From the IMG/VR virus record IMGVR_UViG_3300020190_000412, positions 1 to 21,664 of that record: DNA of 21,664 nt; one strand, written 5' to 3'. The position numbers and the translations under genes were made by a program. The notes under the pieces are model-generated. The model worked only from the letters and a program-made list of their open reading frames with translations, made no database searches and was not told the DNA's origin. The stretch is from a virus. Below, piece after piece: positions 1-9,103 of the stretch (positions are counted from its first letter, which is position 1; the number at the start of each line of letters is the position of its first letter).

Positions 1-4
1 TGCG

Positions 5-2017
5 ATGGCGTGTAGACAAACAAACATACGAAGTATTAATATTACATCTGATCCACGGAATCCAGTTCCAGCAAATGTAGCCCCAAATGTGGTCTTAACA
101 CAAGATGGGAGAGAAAATCAAGCTTCAGTAAAACCAAATCCCGTCAGTTTTAATCAACCAACGAAGGATCTTTACAAAGGTGCTTCGAAAAAATTGTTAC
201 GTTTGCTTTTAAACGAGTGTGATTATTTCGAAGTTTTAAAAGAAACAGACTTTTTTTTATACAACTCATTACAAAATAAATTGAAATATTTTAGTCCGTC
301 TTTTCATTCTATGACACCAGAAGGATTAAACGCAAGATTAACTTTTATACAACAGTGTGCTAGACCGGGTGATACTATACCAACCATTGGCCCAGATGGA
401 CAACCAATATACAATGATGCACTTAATACCTCATTTGGGGTACCACCTGTGTTAGTTCTAAGAATTGGAGATTTTTACAATACAAAAGTTATACCTACAT
501 CTTTTGGAATAACGTACGAAAAAATTTATGATATGAATCCTGAAGGTATTGGGTTTCAACCGATGATCGCTAACATCGCTATGGGGTTCAATTTCATCGG
601 AGGTTCAGGACTAGCAAAACCAATCGAAACATTACAAAACGCACTATCTTTTAATTATTATGCTAATACTGAAGTTTATGACGAAAGAGCGGAGTCTACG
701 GACACATCTTTCAATGCTTTGGATAAACAAATAATTGAAAAAATTAAAAATAGACTCCCTGTTGTGGGGGTTTCTAATAACAATCAAAATTTACAAAATG
801 CTGGGGGAGATACCATTGGTGATTTTACAAAGCTCGGAGAAAATATTTCAGGAGTTACGGGTACTTTGAATTATAGAGGGTTTGTAAACGATTTTGTAAA
901 TGACACACAATCCTATTACACAAACACAATTACTTTTTTTGATAATATTTTAACAAAATATGGATATGGTTTATTATCACTTATGAATACAACAATCCAA
1001 AATAACAGAGGATATTCTGAAGGAGTTTTAGGAACAACACCAACATATCTATATGGGAAACCACTTTTATATCAGATAAATGTTGATACAAATTTTGCCA
1101 TTTTACAATCATACATTGAAGCACAAGATTTAAATATATTTTCAGCCGCGTCAATAAACTCATCTGAAAACGTAATATTCGGCATTGGTGAAATGAGTGA
1201 TCCTGTAGTTACTCAAACACAAAAAGATTTGTTTAAAAACAATTATCAAAGATATTTGGATACCTACAGATCAAACTTCATAAACGATGCGACTGAAATG
1301 GTTTCTGGATTAGTACAATTTCAACAGAATTATGTATTTCAAATCGATAAAATTACGTTTGTCACAACATTACTTGCTGATGGAAAAATTAATTCAAAAG
1401 GTGTTGGAATAATTTATGAGTTTTCAGGATCATCAACAACTCAAACACAACTAATTACGGATATTAATCAGTTAGCAAGTGGTAATACCGCGTTCTTGGG
1501 TTCACTTAAATCAAGTGGATTATATGTGGACAATTACCAAGTACAACCTCAAACAGTCCCGAATCCACAAACACAAATTTTTAACCTTGACGACCCAAGT
1601 CTATCCACATTTAAATCGTCCAATGCTTTAATATCTGCACCGCAACAAGTAGAGTTTTTAATTCTGAATAAAATATACAGAGACATTACAACCTTGAGAG
1701 AATTTGTTAATCAACTGACAATAGGACTTAATCGTGATACTAAAGATATAGTTGAAAGATACTATGGAACTTTCCTAAAAAACACCTATGATAATCTTAC
1801 AACTGACGGAAAAAATCTTTTGAATAATTATAAACTCACACTTGGTAAAAATTATGTAAACTTCACACCGCCTTTTGAAAACAATCAAGAAAGAGTAATT
1901 GAGTTTCAAGAGAATCCGAATAATCCGATTACTGCATTTATTTTACAAGAATTATATTCACCGAACAATACAGATACTGAGGTAACAAATTTTAATTCAA
2001 AAAAGAAATTTAACTAA
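5..2017 (+). CDS. Phage tail/baseplate structural protein, 670 aa (probably 5'-truncated)
   Basis: The frame is open to the left edge of the window, and the first Met (codon at 5) is not preceded by any visible start context, so the true start probably lies upstream. The protein has no membrane segment or enzymatic motif. Around residues 146-201 there is a conserved-looking block (PPVLVLRIGDFYNTKV, then MNPEGIGFQPMIANIAMGF followed by FIGG). This resembles the beta-rich core of tail-tube/baseplate proteins that carry a single-domain tube-like fold, such as tube initiators or gp48/gp54-type proteins. The rest is rich in Asn, Thr and Tyr, as expected of a structural protein. Its stop codon overlaps the next start by one base (TAATG), and the two following genes are baseplate proteins, which supports a tail or baseplate role. 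The family assignment is inference; the gene itself is certain. Confidence 0.72.
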   Translation: MACRQTNIRSINITSDPRNPVPANVAPNVVLTQDGRENQASVKPNPVSFNQPTKDLYKGASKKLLRLLLNECDYFEVLKETDFFLYNSLQNKLKYFSPSFHSMTPEGLNARLTFIQQCARPGDTIPTIGPDGQPIYNDALNTSFGVPPVLVLRIGDFYNTKVIPTSFGITYEKIYDMNPEGIGFQPMIANIAMGFNFIGGSGLAKPIETLQNALSFNYYANTEVYDERAESTDTSFNALDKQIIEKIKNRLPVVGVSNNNQNLQNAGGDTIGDFTKLGENISGVTGTLNYRGFVNDFVNDTQSYYTNTITFFDNILTKYGYGLLSLMNTTIQNNRGYSEGVLGTTPTYLYGKPLLYQINVDTNFAILQSYIEAQDLNIFSAASINSSENVIFGIGEMSDPVVTQTQKDLFKNNYQRYLDTYRSNFINDATEMVSGLVQFQQNYVFQIDKITFVTTLLADGKINSKGVGIIYEFSGSSTTQTQLITDINQLASGNTAFLGSLKSSGLYVDNYQVQPQTVPNPQTQIFNLDDPSLSTFKSSNALISAPQQVEFLILNKIYRDITTLREFVNQLTIGLNRDTKDIVERYYGTFLKNTYDNLTTDGKNLLNNYKLTLGKNYVNFTPPFENNQERVIEFQENPNNPITAFILQELYSPNNTDTEVTNFNSKKKFN

Positions 2018-2337
2018 TGGAACAATATTACAATAGATATAAAGAGTTTCTTATTAATGGACAACAAACTGTGGTACCATTTGTTTCATTACCTTCAAAA
2101 GGTACCGATCAACGATACATTTATAAAGTTGCTGTTAGTCGATTGGATAAAATATCCCAACAATATTATAATACTCCTTTTTTTGGTTGGTTGATTTTAC
2201 AAGCAAATCCCGAGTATGGTGGATTAGAATGGAATATTCCAGATAATTCAATAATTACAATTCCGTTTCCTTTGGTTTCTTCACTGCAAGATTATCAAAA
2301 CGCTTTGAACAATTATTTCTTATATTATGGCAGGTAA
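2017..2337 (+). CDS. LysM-like baseplate wedge protein (gp53 / tail protein X type), 106 aa
   Basis: This small protein has the LysM-like signature of phage baseplate proteins such as T4 gp53 and P2 gpX. A segment reading LDKISQQYYNTPFFGWLIL (about residues 42-60) is followed by QANPEYG and then NIPDNSIITIPFP (about residues 73-85). This matches the family pattern in which a module starts slow and partial occupancy of Tyr/Gly, then Trp-x-Ile-Leu, then Asn-Pro, then a final 'I-x-I-P' strand. T4 gp53 is about twice as long, so this is a minimal version without the extra N-terminal domain. Its ATG overlaps the previous stop by one base, and its end overlaps the next gene by 11 bases, so translation of the three genes is likely coupled. 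In T4, gp53 belongs to the inner baseplate wedge; that role is inferred here from the family and the neighbourhood. There is no Shine-Dalgarno sequence upstream. Confidence 0.75.
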   Translation: MEQYYNRYKEFLINGQQTVVPFVSLPSKGTDQRYIYKVAVSRLDKISQQYYNTPFFGWLILQANPEYGGLEWNIPDNSIITIPFPLVSSLQDYQNALNNYFLYYGR

Positions 2338-5300
2338 TATTCCTAAAACCAATGAAGATGTTTTTGTAGTACAAAGTTATGATAACATCATTCTAGTTGA
2401 TCCCAACAAAGTAGTAAATCCAAATGGACAAGTAAGTGAAAGGGGGATTAATCAAGAAGATTTTGTAATGTATGCAAATCTTGAAGCACAACTTTTACCA
2501 CGAACAAAATTAATACAAGGGGTTTCACAAGATGATGGTATTGAAGCTATACAAAATCAAACACTAGCATCGATTAATTTTATGAAACCGGGAGGTAAAA
2601 CTTTTTTAGACAATACATACACAGATCAAATTACTGGATTTAATACCCTGACTAGTCAAGGTATCAATCAACCAAATATCGAAAACTTACAAAAAACCAA
2701 TAAATCTAAAGATTTTTTTCTTTCTCAAAATACATTAAATAAACAAGATACTGGACTTTTGGGTATCGAAAGTATTTCAATCAAAAATACAAGATCGTTT
2801 ACACCAATGGTTGATATTACATTAATTGATATACAAGGTAGGGCTTTATTCGAAAAAGGAGAACAATCAGAGTACGCATTTTTTTTTAACTTACCTTACC
2901 CTACTTTTTACTTAACAATCAAAGGGTATTACGGTAAAGCAATCAAATATCAACTTATTCTCACAAAGTTTAATGCGGCATTCGAAGCTGCTTCAGGGAA
3001 CTATAGAATCGATCTGCAATTTTATTCTTACAAATATACAGTACTAGCTGAGACTCAATTAGGTGCTTTGTTTGCAACACCATTTATGTATACAAGTGAG
3101 TTTAAATTTACAACACCACAATCTCCAGCTATTGCCGCAGCTCAGGTTTCTGTTGGCGATGACAAAAAAACAGTCATCAATAAACAAACAACTAGAGGTC
3201 GTCAATATATTGCCAACGTATACAAAAAATATAAAGCACTTGGATTATTAGCACCAGATTTCCCTGAAATCACATTCCCAGAATTTAGAGCACAAATACA
3301 AGCGTTACAAAAAAACTTAGAGCAGACATTCGGACAGTCTGATTTCACACCATTAACAAACGCTGACGATTATTTTGAGATACTTCAAAGTTTTAGATCG
3401 TCTATCACAGACAGAACATCAAATTCAAGTTGGTTTAATAAATTTATTGATATTGATAAAGTTTTTATTCTTCAAGAAACAAATAATAAACCCTTGACCG
3501 AGGTTTGGATTTTGAATCAAAAGACAAGATCCAATAGTCAACTTATTGAAAATGCTTTAAGTGAATTAGAAAAAATTGTTACACGATACAAAAATGACTT
3601 ACAAAAAAATCCTACATTTGGTGAGAATGGTAATTTCGAAATAGAGAAATTGAAATATACAAGTCAAATAAAAACGATTGAACAGATCAATGCGAATAAA
3701 AGTAAAGACAGAGCTAGTGTTGAACCAAATAGTTTTGTAAATGTCATTTCTTCTGAAAACATCGATTGGATAGCCACTTTTAAAAAACGATATAATAGAG
3801 AACCCATTGCGGAGGATGAGTGGATAACTCTAAAAAATACAGAATCTCAATTATTTGGAACTATTCTTGATGAAACGTTGAAAGGACAAACGTTTCCATC
3901 TTACACGTTTGTTTTTTCTGATAATGTCGGACAATTTGAAGAAATTATTGATAAGACGTTCGAAGAATTAGGAAAACAAAAATCAATTATAATTAACAAA
4001 TTATCAACGTTCTTAAATAAAAAAATAGAAGGCCCAAATGGTTTGGGGTTTAGACCAACCATGAGAAATGTGATGGGTATTATTTTTGCATCTGTCGAAG
4101 CTTTTTATAGATTATTAAATCAAGTACACAGAGAAGCTTGGGCACAAAGAAATAATCCAACAAAACGACTAGCTTGTTATGGACAGGGTGATGAAAAAAT
4201 AAATCCTGATAATAAAGAAAATGTGAACGATTATGTTTACCCGTGGCCGTTATACTTGACAAAACAAGTCGAAAAAGATGGAAAACAAAATTTTGTTGTT
4301 ATGTATCCTGGCGAACAATCTGAACTTGCAAAAACAAAAGCATCAGATTACCAAATATGGCCCGAGGTACAATTCGTCGAAGAATATATGAGAGGATTAT
4401 CTCAAAGTAATCAAAGCAATGCCGAACAATCTGGAACTTTTAGTGATAATGATATTGGACGATTAATTAACAGGATTTCAGTAAACGCTGTAGACTTTCC
4501 AACTAGTAATGCGATTTTAAGTGATCTACAAGATGTTAAATTTCTTTATGAAATTTACGAAAGGATCTTACTTCAAACTTTTTGGGATAGACTATCAAGA
4601 CCAAACGCAGAAAAGATCGGGGTTGTAGATAATCTTTCCGAAATGGAAATGATCAACGTTAGGAATGCTTTGAATTCGTTTTCAAATCCGATAATTACAA
4701 AACTATTGAAAAATACAGCCTTCAGTTCAACAAACTATTTACAAGTATTAAGAAATATATCAAATGAAGGTGTTGGTATTTCTTGGCAACAATTTATTAG
4801 AGGTATTTTTACATCTGACTATTTGAGAATAAAAACTCAAAAAGATTTTTCAATATTACCAGTATCAACAATTAATTCTGGAGTACAAAATTCTAGTAAA
4901 GATACAAGTATTTTAAAAAATGTTGGTGAATTTGTAAAAAATACATCTTCAAGCGAAACTGATTTATTGGATTTATATCCATTCGTGTATAATACTTGGT
5001 CACAACAAAATCTATCAAATGTTGTTAGTAATTCTTCATTTTATAGTACAACTAAAAGTTTATACCTCAATTCGGTAACAAACTATATTACAAACTTTGA
5101 AAACATAGCTAACGCAAATACCAATAGTAATAGACCATTTGTTAACAATTCATATTTGTATTTTACTGAACCAAGGATTATTATTACAAATAATCAACAA
5201 CAAATTGGCTCAAATGCGTTTTTAGATTTTAATAGTTTTTATACAGAAAAAAGAATAACATCGAAATATTTGATAACTGAAGGGTCATTAAGTTATAATG

Positions 5301-8300
5301 GAAATACTGGAAATCTAACCCCAAACCAAACTGTATCGGTACTAAACACACCATATTTTACAAACGCATTTGTTGAGGGTGTACAAAACGATAGAAATGA
5401 TGTCCCATATCCTTATTTAAAAACAGCATATCTGTTTTTGAATAGTTTACCTTTGTCTACTTTAAGAGAACCTATGAAGGATATCAATCCAACCGACAAT
5501 ACACTCAACACCTCCAAAGATTATTTGTTTGCAACACTTACAAAATTCGGAGCAATTCATAGATTACCATATGCTTGGATTTTAAAATATGGGTCGATTT
5601 GGCATCGATACAAAAAGTTTGTTGAAACAGGCGAAGATATCTTAGATTCCGTTTGGAAAAACGTAAATGTTGGTGAATTGTATTATCCACCAACTAGTGC
5701 TTTGACACATCAATACGTCACGAAAGATATTAATAAAAATAACATAACACTTTATGGTGAGATAGATCTTTTGAGTCCAGGATCTGTTGAATCAATATAC
5801 AAAAAATATGTTGGATTTTATCCTTCTTTAATCAATGATGTTTTATTTTTTTACACAGGGTTAGATTACTTAACAGGATACACAAATAATGATATAGACA
5901 ACTTGGTTTCAGAGGGTTTAAATATTGGTGCAACAAATGCCTCTATGAGAGAACCAATGGGTTTTGATGTTAATTTTGCCAATCGATATGCCTCATTGGA
6001 TTTCCAAGGATGGTTTTCAACTTTTGATATAAGTGGATCAACAAAATTTAACATCAACGCTCGAAACAAAACAATTATTTTACCAAGTTTTGGAACGAAT
6101 TATAATCAAGTTCAATATGAATGCTTCAATTTTGGAACAAGATTGATTATGAATCAATCTATTTTTGGTAACAGTGCGGTTAATGATGGGTCAATTAGAT
6201 TTTTTTGGGGGGCATCAAACTTTGGATATTTCGATAATAGTAGTATCACTAAACCAAAGTACGACGAATACTTTAACTTTTTACAACCAAATAGGAATAA
6301 CAATGATTCGTTTATATTATCTGATATGTATTCAAACATTGAAGAAATTTTCGGGGTCTTTAAAACCGAAATACTAGATGAGTTCGAAAAAGAATTTTTA
6401 AATTTTTCAAGATCGAAAAGAGAAGTTACAAGTCAAGAGCTCTTGAATAACGACTTCGCAAATCGAACGTTCCAACAAGTTTTTGCAAATTGTATGCTGG
6501 TTGATCAAGTAATCAAAACAGATGTTACACAATCAAATTATGTAAACGCATGTGTAAATAAACAAGGAAAATCAATGACTGAAGCAATACAAGATTTTTT
6601 AAATTATAATATTGCTTTTAGATATGGTAATCCTAGTAATTTTGATCGTAAATTATTTGGTAGTGTGACAACAGATAATCGATATCGAGTTTTTGATGGT
6701 TATGTTTTTAGTCCGTACATAAGAGGTACATTACCAGGTGACGGATCTGGAATTCCATTATTACTATCAGAAACAAATAATATCCAAGCTTGGACAACAC
6801 TAAAAACATATGTCGGGTTTGCTTCGGTAGATGGTATGAGATATACTGATAATGGAAGTTATATTACCGACTTCTTCATTAGCATGAACATTGGGTTTAC
6901 ACCTGAAAATATTCAAATTGTAGCACCACTCGTGAAAATATTTGCAACACAAAAATTGTTGAACGATGGAAATTACGATCAAAGAAATTTTGTTTCAGAC
7001 ATTAATGACTATTTTATAGACAAAAATGATTTTTTGAATTTAACTTTGAATTCTCTTTTCAATAAACTTCAAAAACAATTACCACAAGTAGAAGAAACAA
7101 CAACAAAACCACTATTATCAACAATTAATGGAGTTCAACCTAAAATTGAACTGTACCAAGCTTTCAAGTCATTTAATGATAAATGGATTGCTGGTTCTAA
7201 TTTTGACGAAAAAACTATTTTTGAAGAAGTATTATTTTTAGATAGAGCTAATCGTGATATCGGCGATGTGCTTATCGATGTTCAAAAATTAAATGAAATT
7301 TTCCAAAGTTATGCTAGTTTAGATGTCAGGGTTATAGATTTTGTTAGTAAAATTTTGGTAGACAATAAATTCTTTATGATGCCGATGCCAGCATATATCA
7401 ATTGGTGGGGAGATGGGGAAGTGAGCAATGGTATAGAACCAAAATCTCAAAGTGTTGAAGATATTGCAAATAACCTATTTGGAATTTTCAAAAACGTAGA
7501 TACTCGATATTCCAAACCTGCGTTTTTATGTTATTACGTTGGAAATCCAAGTGAACACCTTGATTTAAGAGAAAACACCAACTACGGTTGGAGAACAGAT
7601 AGTTTTGATTTTGGAATTGCATCGCAAAATACATTAGCAACATCAAGTGTGAACCAAACTAATTGGGCAAATACCAACAGGGTTGTTGGATTCAATGTTG
7701 ATTTCGGTACACGTAACCAGGGTATATTTAGTTCTGTCAATATGGAACAAACTTTGGGTGCGTCAACAACTGAAGCAAATAAATTAATAACAGAGGCAGT
7801 ATTACAGGCGGGTGGAACAAGATCAAGTTTGGGTAGTGTAAGTTTATACAATATCTATAAAAGTAGAAGTTATAGCGTAAGAATTGAAGCAATGGGTTGT
7901 GCACTTATTCAACCAACAATGTACTTTAATTTAAAACATGTTCCTATGTTCCGTGGTTCATACCAAATACAGTCAGTCGAACATAAGATTGAAGCTGGAT
8001 CGTTTAAAACATATTTCGAGGGGGTTAGAATACCAATTTATTCAATGGCAAAATTGGATGAACAACTTATATCTGTAAATAATAATTTATTGAGTGAATT
8101 GATACAACAAATAAGACGTGGAAAACAAACAAGTTTAATTTCTTCAAAAGCTACAACAAACAACATTAGTATAGGTAACTCTATACAAACAGATATTAGA
8201 TATAAACCTGTACAACCTATATTTTGTGATTCTGCGATAAGATCCTCTGAGGCGCCATATAATACATGGGATGGTGTTGAAGGATTTACAACAGGTATCA

Positions 8301-8842
8301 CATATGCAAACTTCTCAACTATATTGAAACAAAAAACTACAGACCCAAGAGTAAGAGCAATGGTATTTTACACAGCATATTTGAATGGTCATGATGATAA
8401 TCAATTCAATACATTCAATTATGATTTGGGTGGAACTCCATTGGGGGGATTTCCAATATCAAAAATAAATTACGGAGGTTTAAATAATTATATGTTGAAT
8501 GTTTATACTTGTAAAGAATCTCCCGACGGTAAAAGGGTTCCCTACGCAACGTTTTCTAGTTTTGAAAAATCAATAGAATTTATTAAAAACTTATATTTCA
8601 CTACAAACACAAATAATTTACTTCTCGCGGACAACAATATAGGATATAACAATAGGTGGGAAACGGAGGCTGACTTTATAACACATATGCTCACATTATG
8701 GTCTTACTATTGGCCACAAAAAAGATTCAAAACACCAGAGGACTTTAAAAAATGGAAGGAATTAAATAAAAATTCGACCACTAAATTCTTAACAATCGGA
8801 GAAGAGGTTTATAAAAAACTTAAAGAATTCAATTTGATTTAA
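2327..8842 (+). CDS. Giant baseplate hub-like protein with C-terminal hydrolase-like domain, 2171 aa
   Basis: This is the largest gene in the window, three times the size of any T4 hub protein. Two regions look like pieces of a gp27-type tail hub. Residues about 145-245 carry a beta-barrel-like segment (GIESISIKNTRSFTPMVDI, later TFYLTIKGYYGKAIKYQL, then SGNYRIDLQFYSYKYT). Residues about 1849-1905 carry IEAMGCALIQPTMYF, then PMFRGSYQIQSVEHKI and YFEGVRIPI, a pattern typical of the last hub barrel. Between them lie about 1600 residues that I do not recognise, rich in Asn, Phe, Tyr and Thr. Residues about 1978-2171 resemble a glucosaminidase (GH73-like) fold, with NNYMLNVYT near 2050 and ATFSSFEKSIEFI near 2075, but without a clear catalytic Glu. 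The arrangement suggests a single-chain equivalent of T4 gp27 plus gp5. I see no coiled-coil rod, so I do not call it a tape measure. The gene is certain; the hub role is an inference of moderate strength. Confidence 0.7.
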   Translation: MAGNIPKTNEDVFVVQSYDNIILVDPNKVVNPNGQVSERGINQEDFVMYANLEAQLLPRTKLIQGVSQDDGIEAIQNQTLASINFMKPGGKTFLDNTYTDQITGFNTLTSQGINQPNIENLQKTNKSKDFFLSQNTLNKQDTGLLGIESISIKNTRSFTPMVDITLIDIQGRALFEKGEQSEYAFFFNLPYPTFYLTIKGYYGKAIKYQLILTKFNAAFEAASGNYRIDLQFYSYKYTVLAETQLGALFATPFMYTSEFKFTTPQSPAIAAAQVSVGDDKKTVINKQTTRGRQYIANVYKKYKALGLLAPDFPEITFPEFRAQIQALQKNLEQTFGQSDFTPLTNADDYFEILQSFRSSITDRTSNSSWFNKFIDIDKVFILQETNNKPLTEVWILNQKTRSNSQLIENALSELEKIVTRYKNDLQKNPTFGENGNFEIEKLKYTSQIKTIEQINANKSKDRASVEPNSFVNVISSENIDWIATFKKRYNREPIAEDEWITLKNTESQLFGTILDETLKGQTFPSYTFVFSDNVGQFEEIIDKTFEELGKQKSIIINKLSTFLNKKIEGPNGLGFRPTMRNVMGIIFASVEAFYRLLNQVHREAWAQRNNPTKRLACYGQGDEKINPDNKENVNDYVYPWPLYLTKQVEKDGKQNFVVMYPGEQSELAKTKASDYQIWPEVQFVEEYMRGLSQSNQSNAEQSGTFSDNDIGRLINRISVNAVDFPTSNAILSDLQDVKFLYEIYERILLQTFWDRLSRPNAEKIGVVDNLSEMEMINVRNALNSFSNPIITKLLKNTAFSSTNYLQVLRNISNEGVGISWQQFIRGIFTSDYLRIKTQKDFSILPVSTINSGVQNSSKDTSILKNVGEFVKNTSSSETDLLDLYPFVYNTWSQQNLSNVVSNSSFYSTTKSLYLNSVTNYITNFENIANANTNSNRPFVNNSYLYFTEPRIIITNNQQQIGSNAFLDFNSFYTEKRITSKYLITEGSLSYNGNTGNLTPNQTVSVLNTPYFTNAFVEGVQNDRNDVPYPYLKTAYLFLNSLPLSTLREPMKDINPTDNTLNTSKDYLFATLTKFGAIHRLPYAWILKYGSIWHRYKKFVETGEDILDSVWKNVNVGELYYPPTSALTHQYVTKDINKNNITLYGEIDLLSPGSVESIYKKYVGFYPSLINDVLFFYTGLDYLTGYTNNDIDNLVSEGLNIGATNASMREPMGFDVNFANRYASLDFQGWFSTFDISGSTKFNINARNKTIILPSFGTNYNQVQYECFNFGTRLIMNQSIFGNSAVNDGSIRFFWGASNFGYFDNSSITKPKYDEYFNFLQPNRNNNDSFILSDMYSNIEEIFGVFKTEILDEFEKEFLNFSRSKREVTSQELLNNDFANRTFQQVFANCMLVDQVIKTDVTQSNYVNACVNKQGKSMTEAIQDFLNYNIAFRYGNPSNFDRKLFGSVTTDNRYRVFDGYVFSPYIRGTLPGDGSGIPLLLSETNNIQAWTTLKTYVGFASVDGMRYTDNGSYITDFFISMNIGFTPENIQIVAPLVKIFATQKLLNDGNYDQRNFVSDINDYFIDKNDFLNLTLNSLFNKLQKQLPQVEETTTKPLLSTINGVQPKIELYQAFKSFNDKWIAGSNFDEKTIFEEVLFLDRANRDIGDVLIDVQKLNEIFQSYASLDVRVIDFVSKILVDNKFFMMPMPAYINWWGDGEVSNGIEPKSQSVEDIANNLFGIFKNVDTRYSKPAFLCYYVGNPSEHLDLRENTNYGWRTDSFDFGIASQNTLATSSVNQTNWANTNRVVGFNVDFGTRNQGIFSSVNMEQTLGASTTEANKLITEAVLQAGGTRSSLGSVSLYNIYKSRSYSVRIEAMGCALIQPTMYFNLKHVPMFRGSYQIQSVEHKIEAGSFKTYFEGVRIPIYSMAKLDEQLISVNNNLLSELIQQIRRGKQTSLISSKATTNNISIGNSIQTDIRYKPVQPIFCDSAIRSSEAPYNTWDGVEGFTTGITYANFSTILKQKTTDPRVRAMVFYTAYLNGHDDNQFNTFNYDLGGTPLGGFPISKINYGGLNNYMLNVYTCKESPDGKRVPYATFSSFEKSIEFIKNLYFTTNTNNLLLADNNIGYNNRWETEADFITHMLTLWSYYWPQKRFKTPEDFKKWKELNKNSTTKFLTIGEEVYKKLKEFNLI

Positions 8843-8861
8843 TTGAACTATCGTATATTTA
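8833..8861 (+). promoter_or_regulatory. Candidate Bacteroidota-type promoter, overlapping the TATTTATA motif
   Basis: A TTTG at 8833-8836 lies 17 bases upstream of TATATTTA at 8854-8861. This is close to the Bacteroidota -33 (TTG) / -7 (TAnnTTTG) promoter, differing only in the last base of the -7 box. The -33 box sits inside the last codons of the hub gene. If it is active, transcription would start around 8868, so the ATG at 8864 would be lost and the ATG at 8876 would be used. The same bases also hold TATTTATA (8856-8863), one of four such motifs in this window. Confidence 0.35.
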
Positions 8862-8863
8862 TA

Positions 8864-9100
8864 ATGAAAAAAATTATGGAACTACAAAATATTTTGGACA
8901 ACTATTTGGGCAAAAGAACACGATACACCCAAAAACAAGTTGGTAATGGTTTTAGTGAAGTTTGTGACTTGGACACTGGAGACTGTTATACTGTAAGAGA
9001 AAGAGATGGGTTAATTGAAAGAGTAGATAATACTATGAGAACAAATAGAAAAATTCAAGTTGAAACATCTCATGGAATAAAACAATTACTAAATGGATAA
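8864..9100 (+). CDS. Small unrecognised protein, 78 aa
   Basis: I do not recognise this protein. It is hydrophilic and has no membrane segment or signal peptide. Two cysteines lie close together (CDLDTGDCYTVRERDG), which could form a small hairpin or metal site. It sits just after the hub gene and before the Pro-rich protein, so it may be a minor tail or assembly factor. The frame extends upstream to a TTG at 8843, but that start lies directly on the hub stop and before the promoter-like motif. The ATG at 8864 is the better annotated start. The ATG at 8876 (74 aa, starting MELQNILDNYL) is a serious alternative if transcription begins at the candidate promoter. Confidence 0.65.
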   Translation: MKKIMELQNILDNYLGKRTRYTQKQVGNGFSEVCDLDTGDCYTVRERDGLIERVDNTMRTNRKIQVETSHGIKQLLNG

Positions 9101-9103
9101 AAC

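Noticed and set aside
2327-8842. The giant protein as a tape measure
   Set aside because: There is no long coiled-coil or repeated helical rod and no membrane segments; the two ends look like hub barrels.
8843-8863. TTG start that would extend the 78-aa protein by seven residues
   Set aside because: It abuts the hub stop, overlaps the promoter-like motif and has no start signal.
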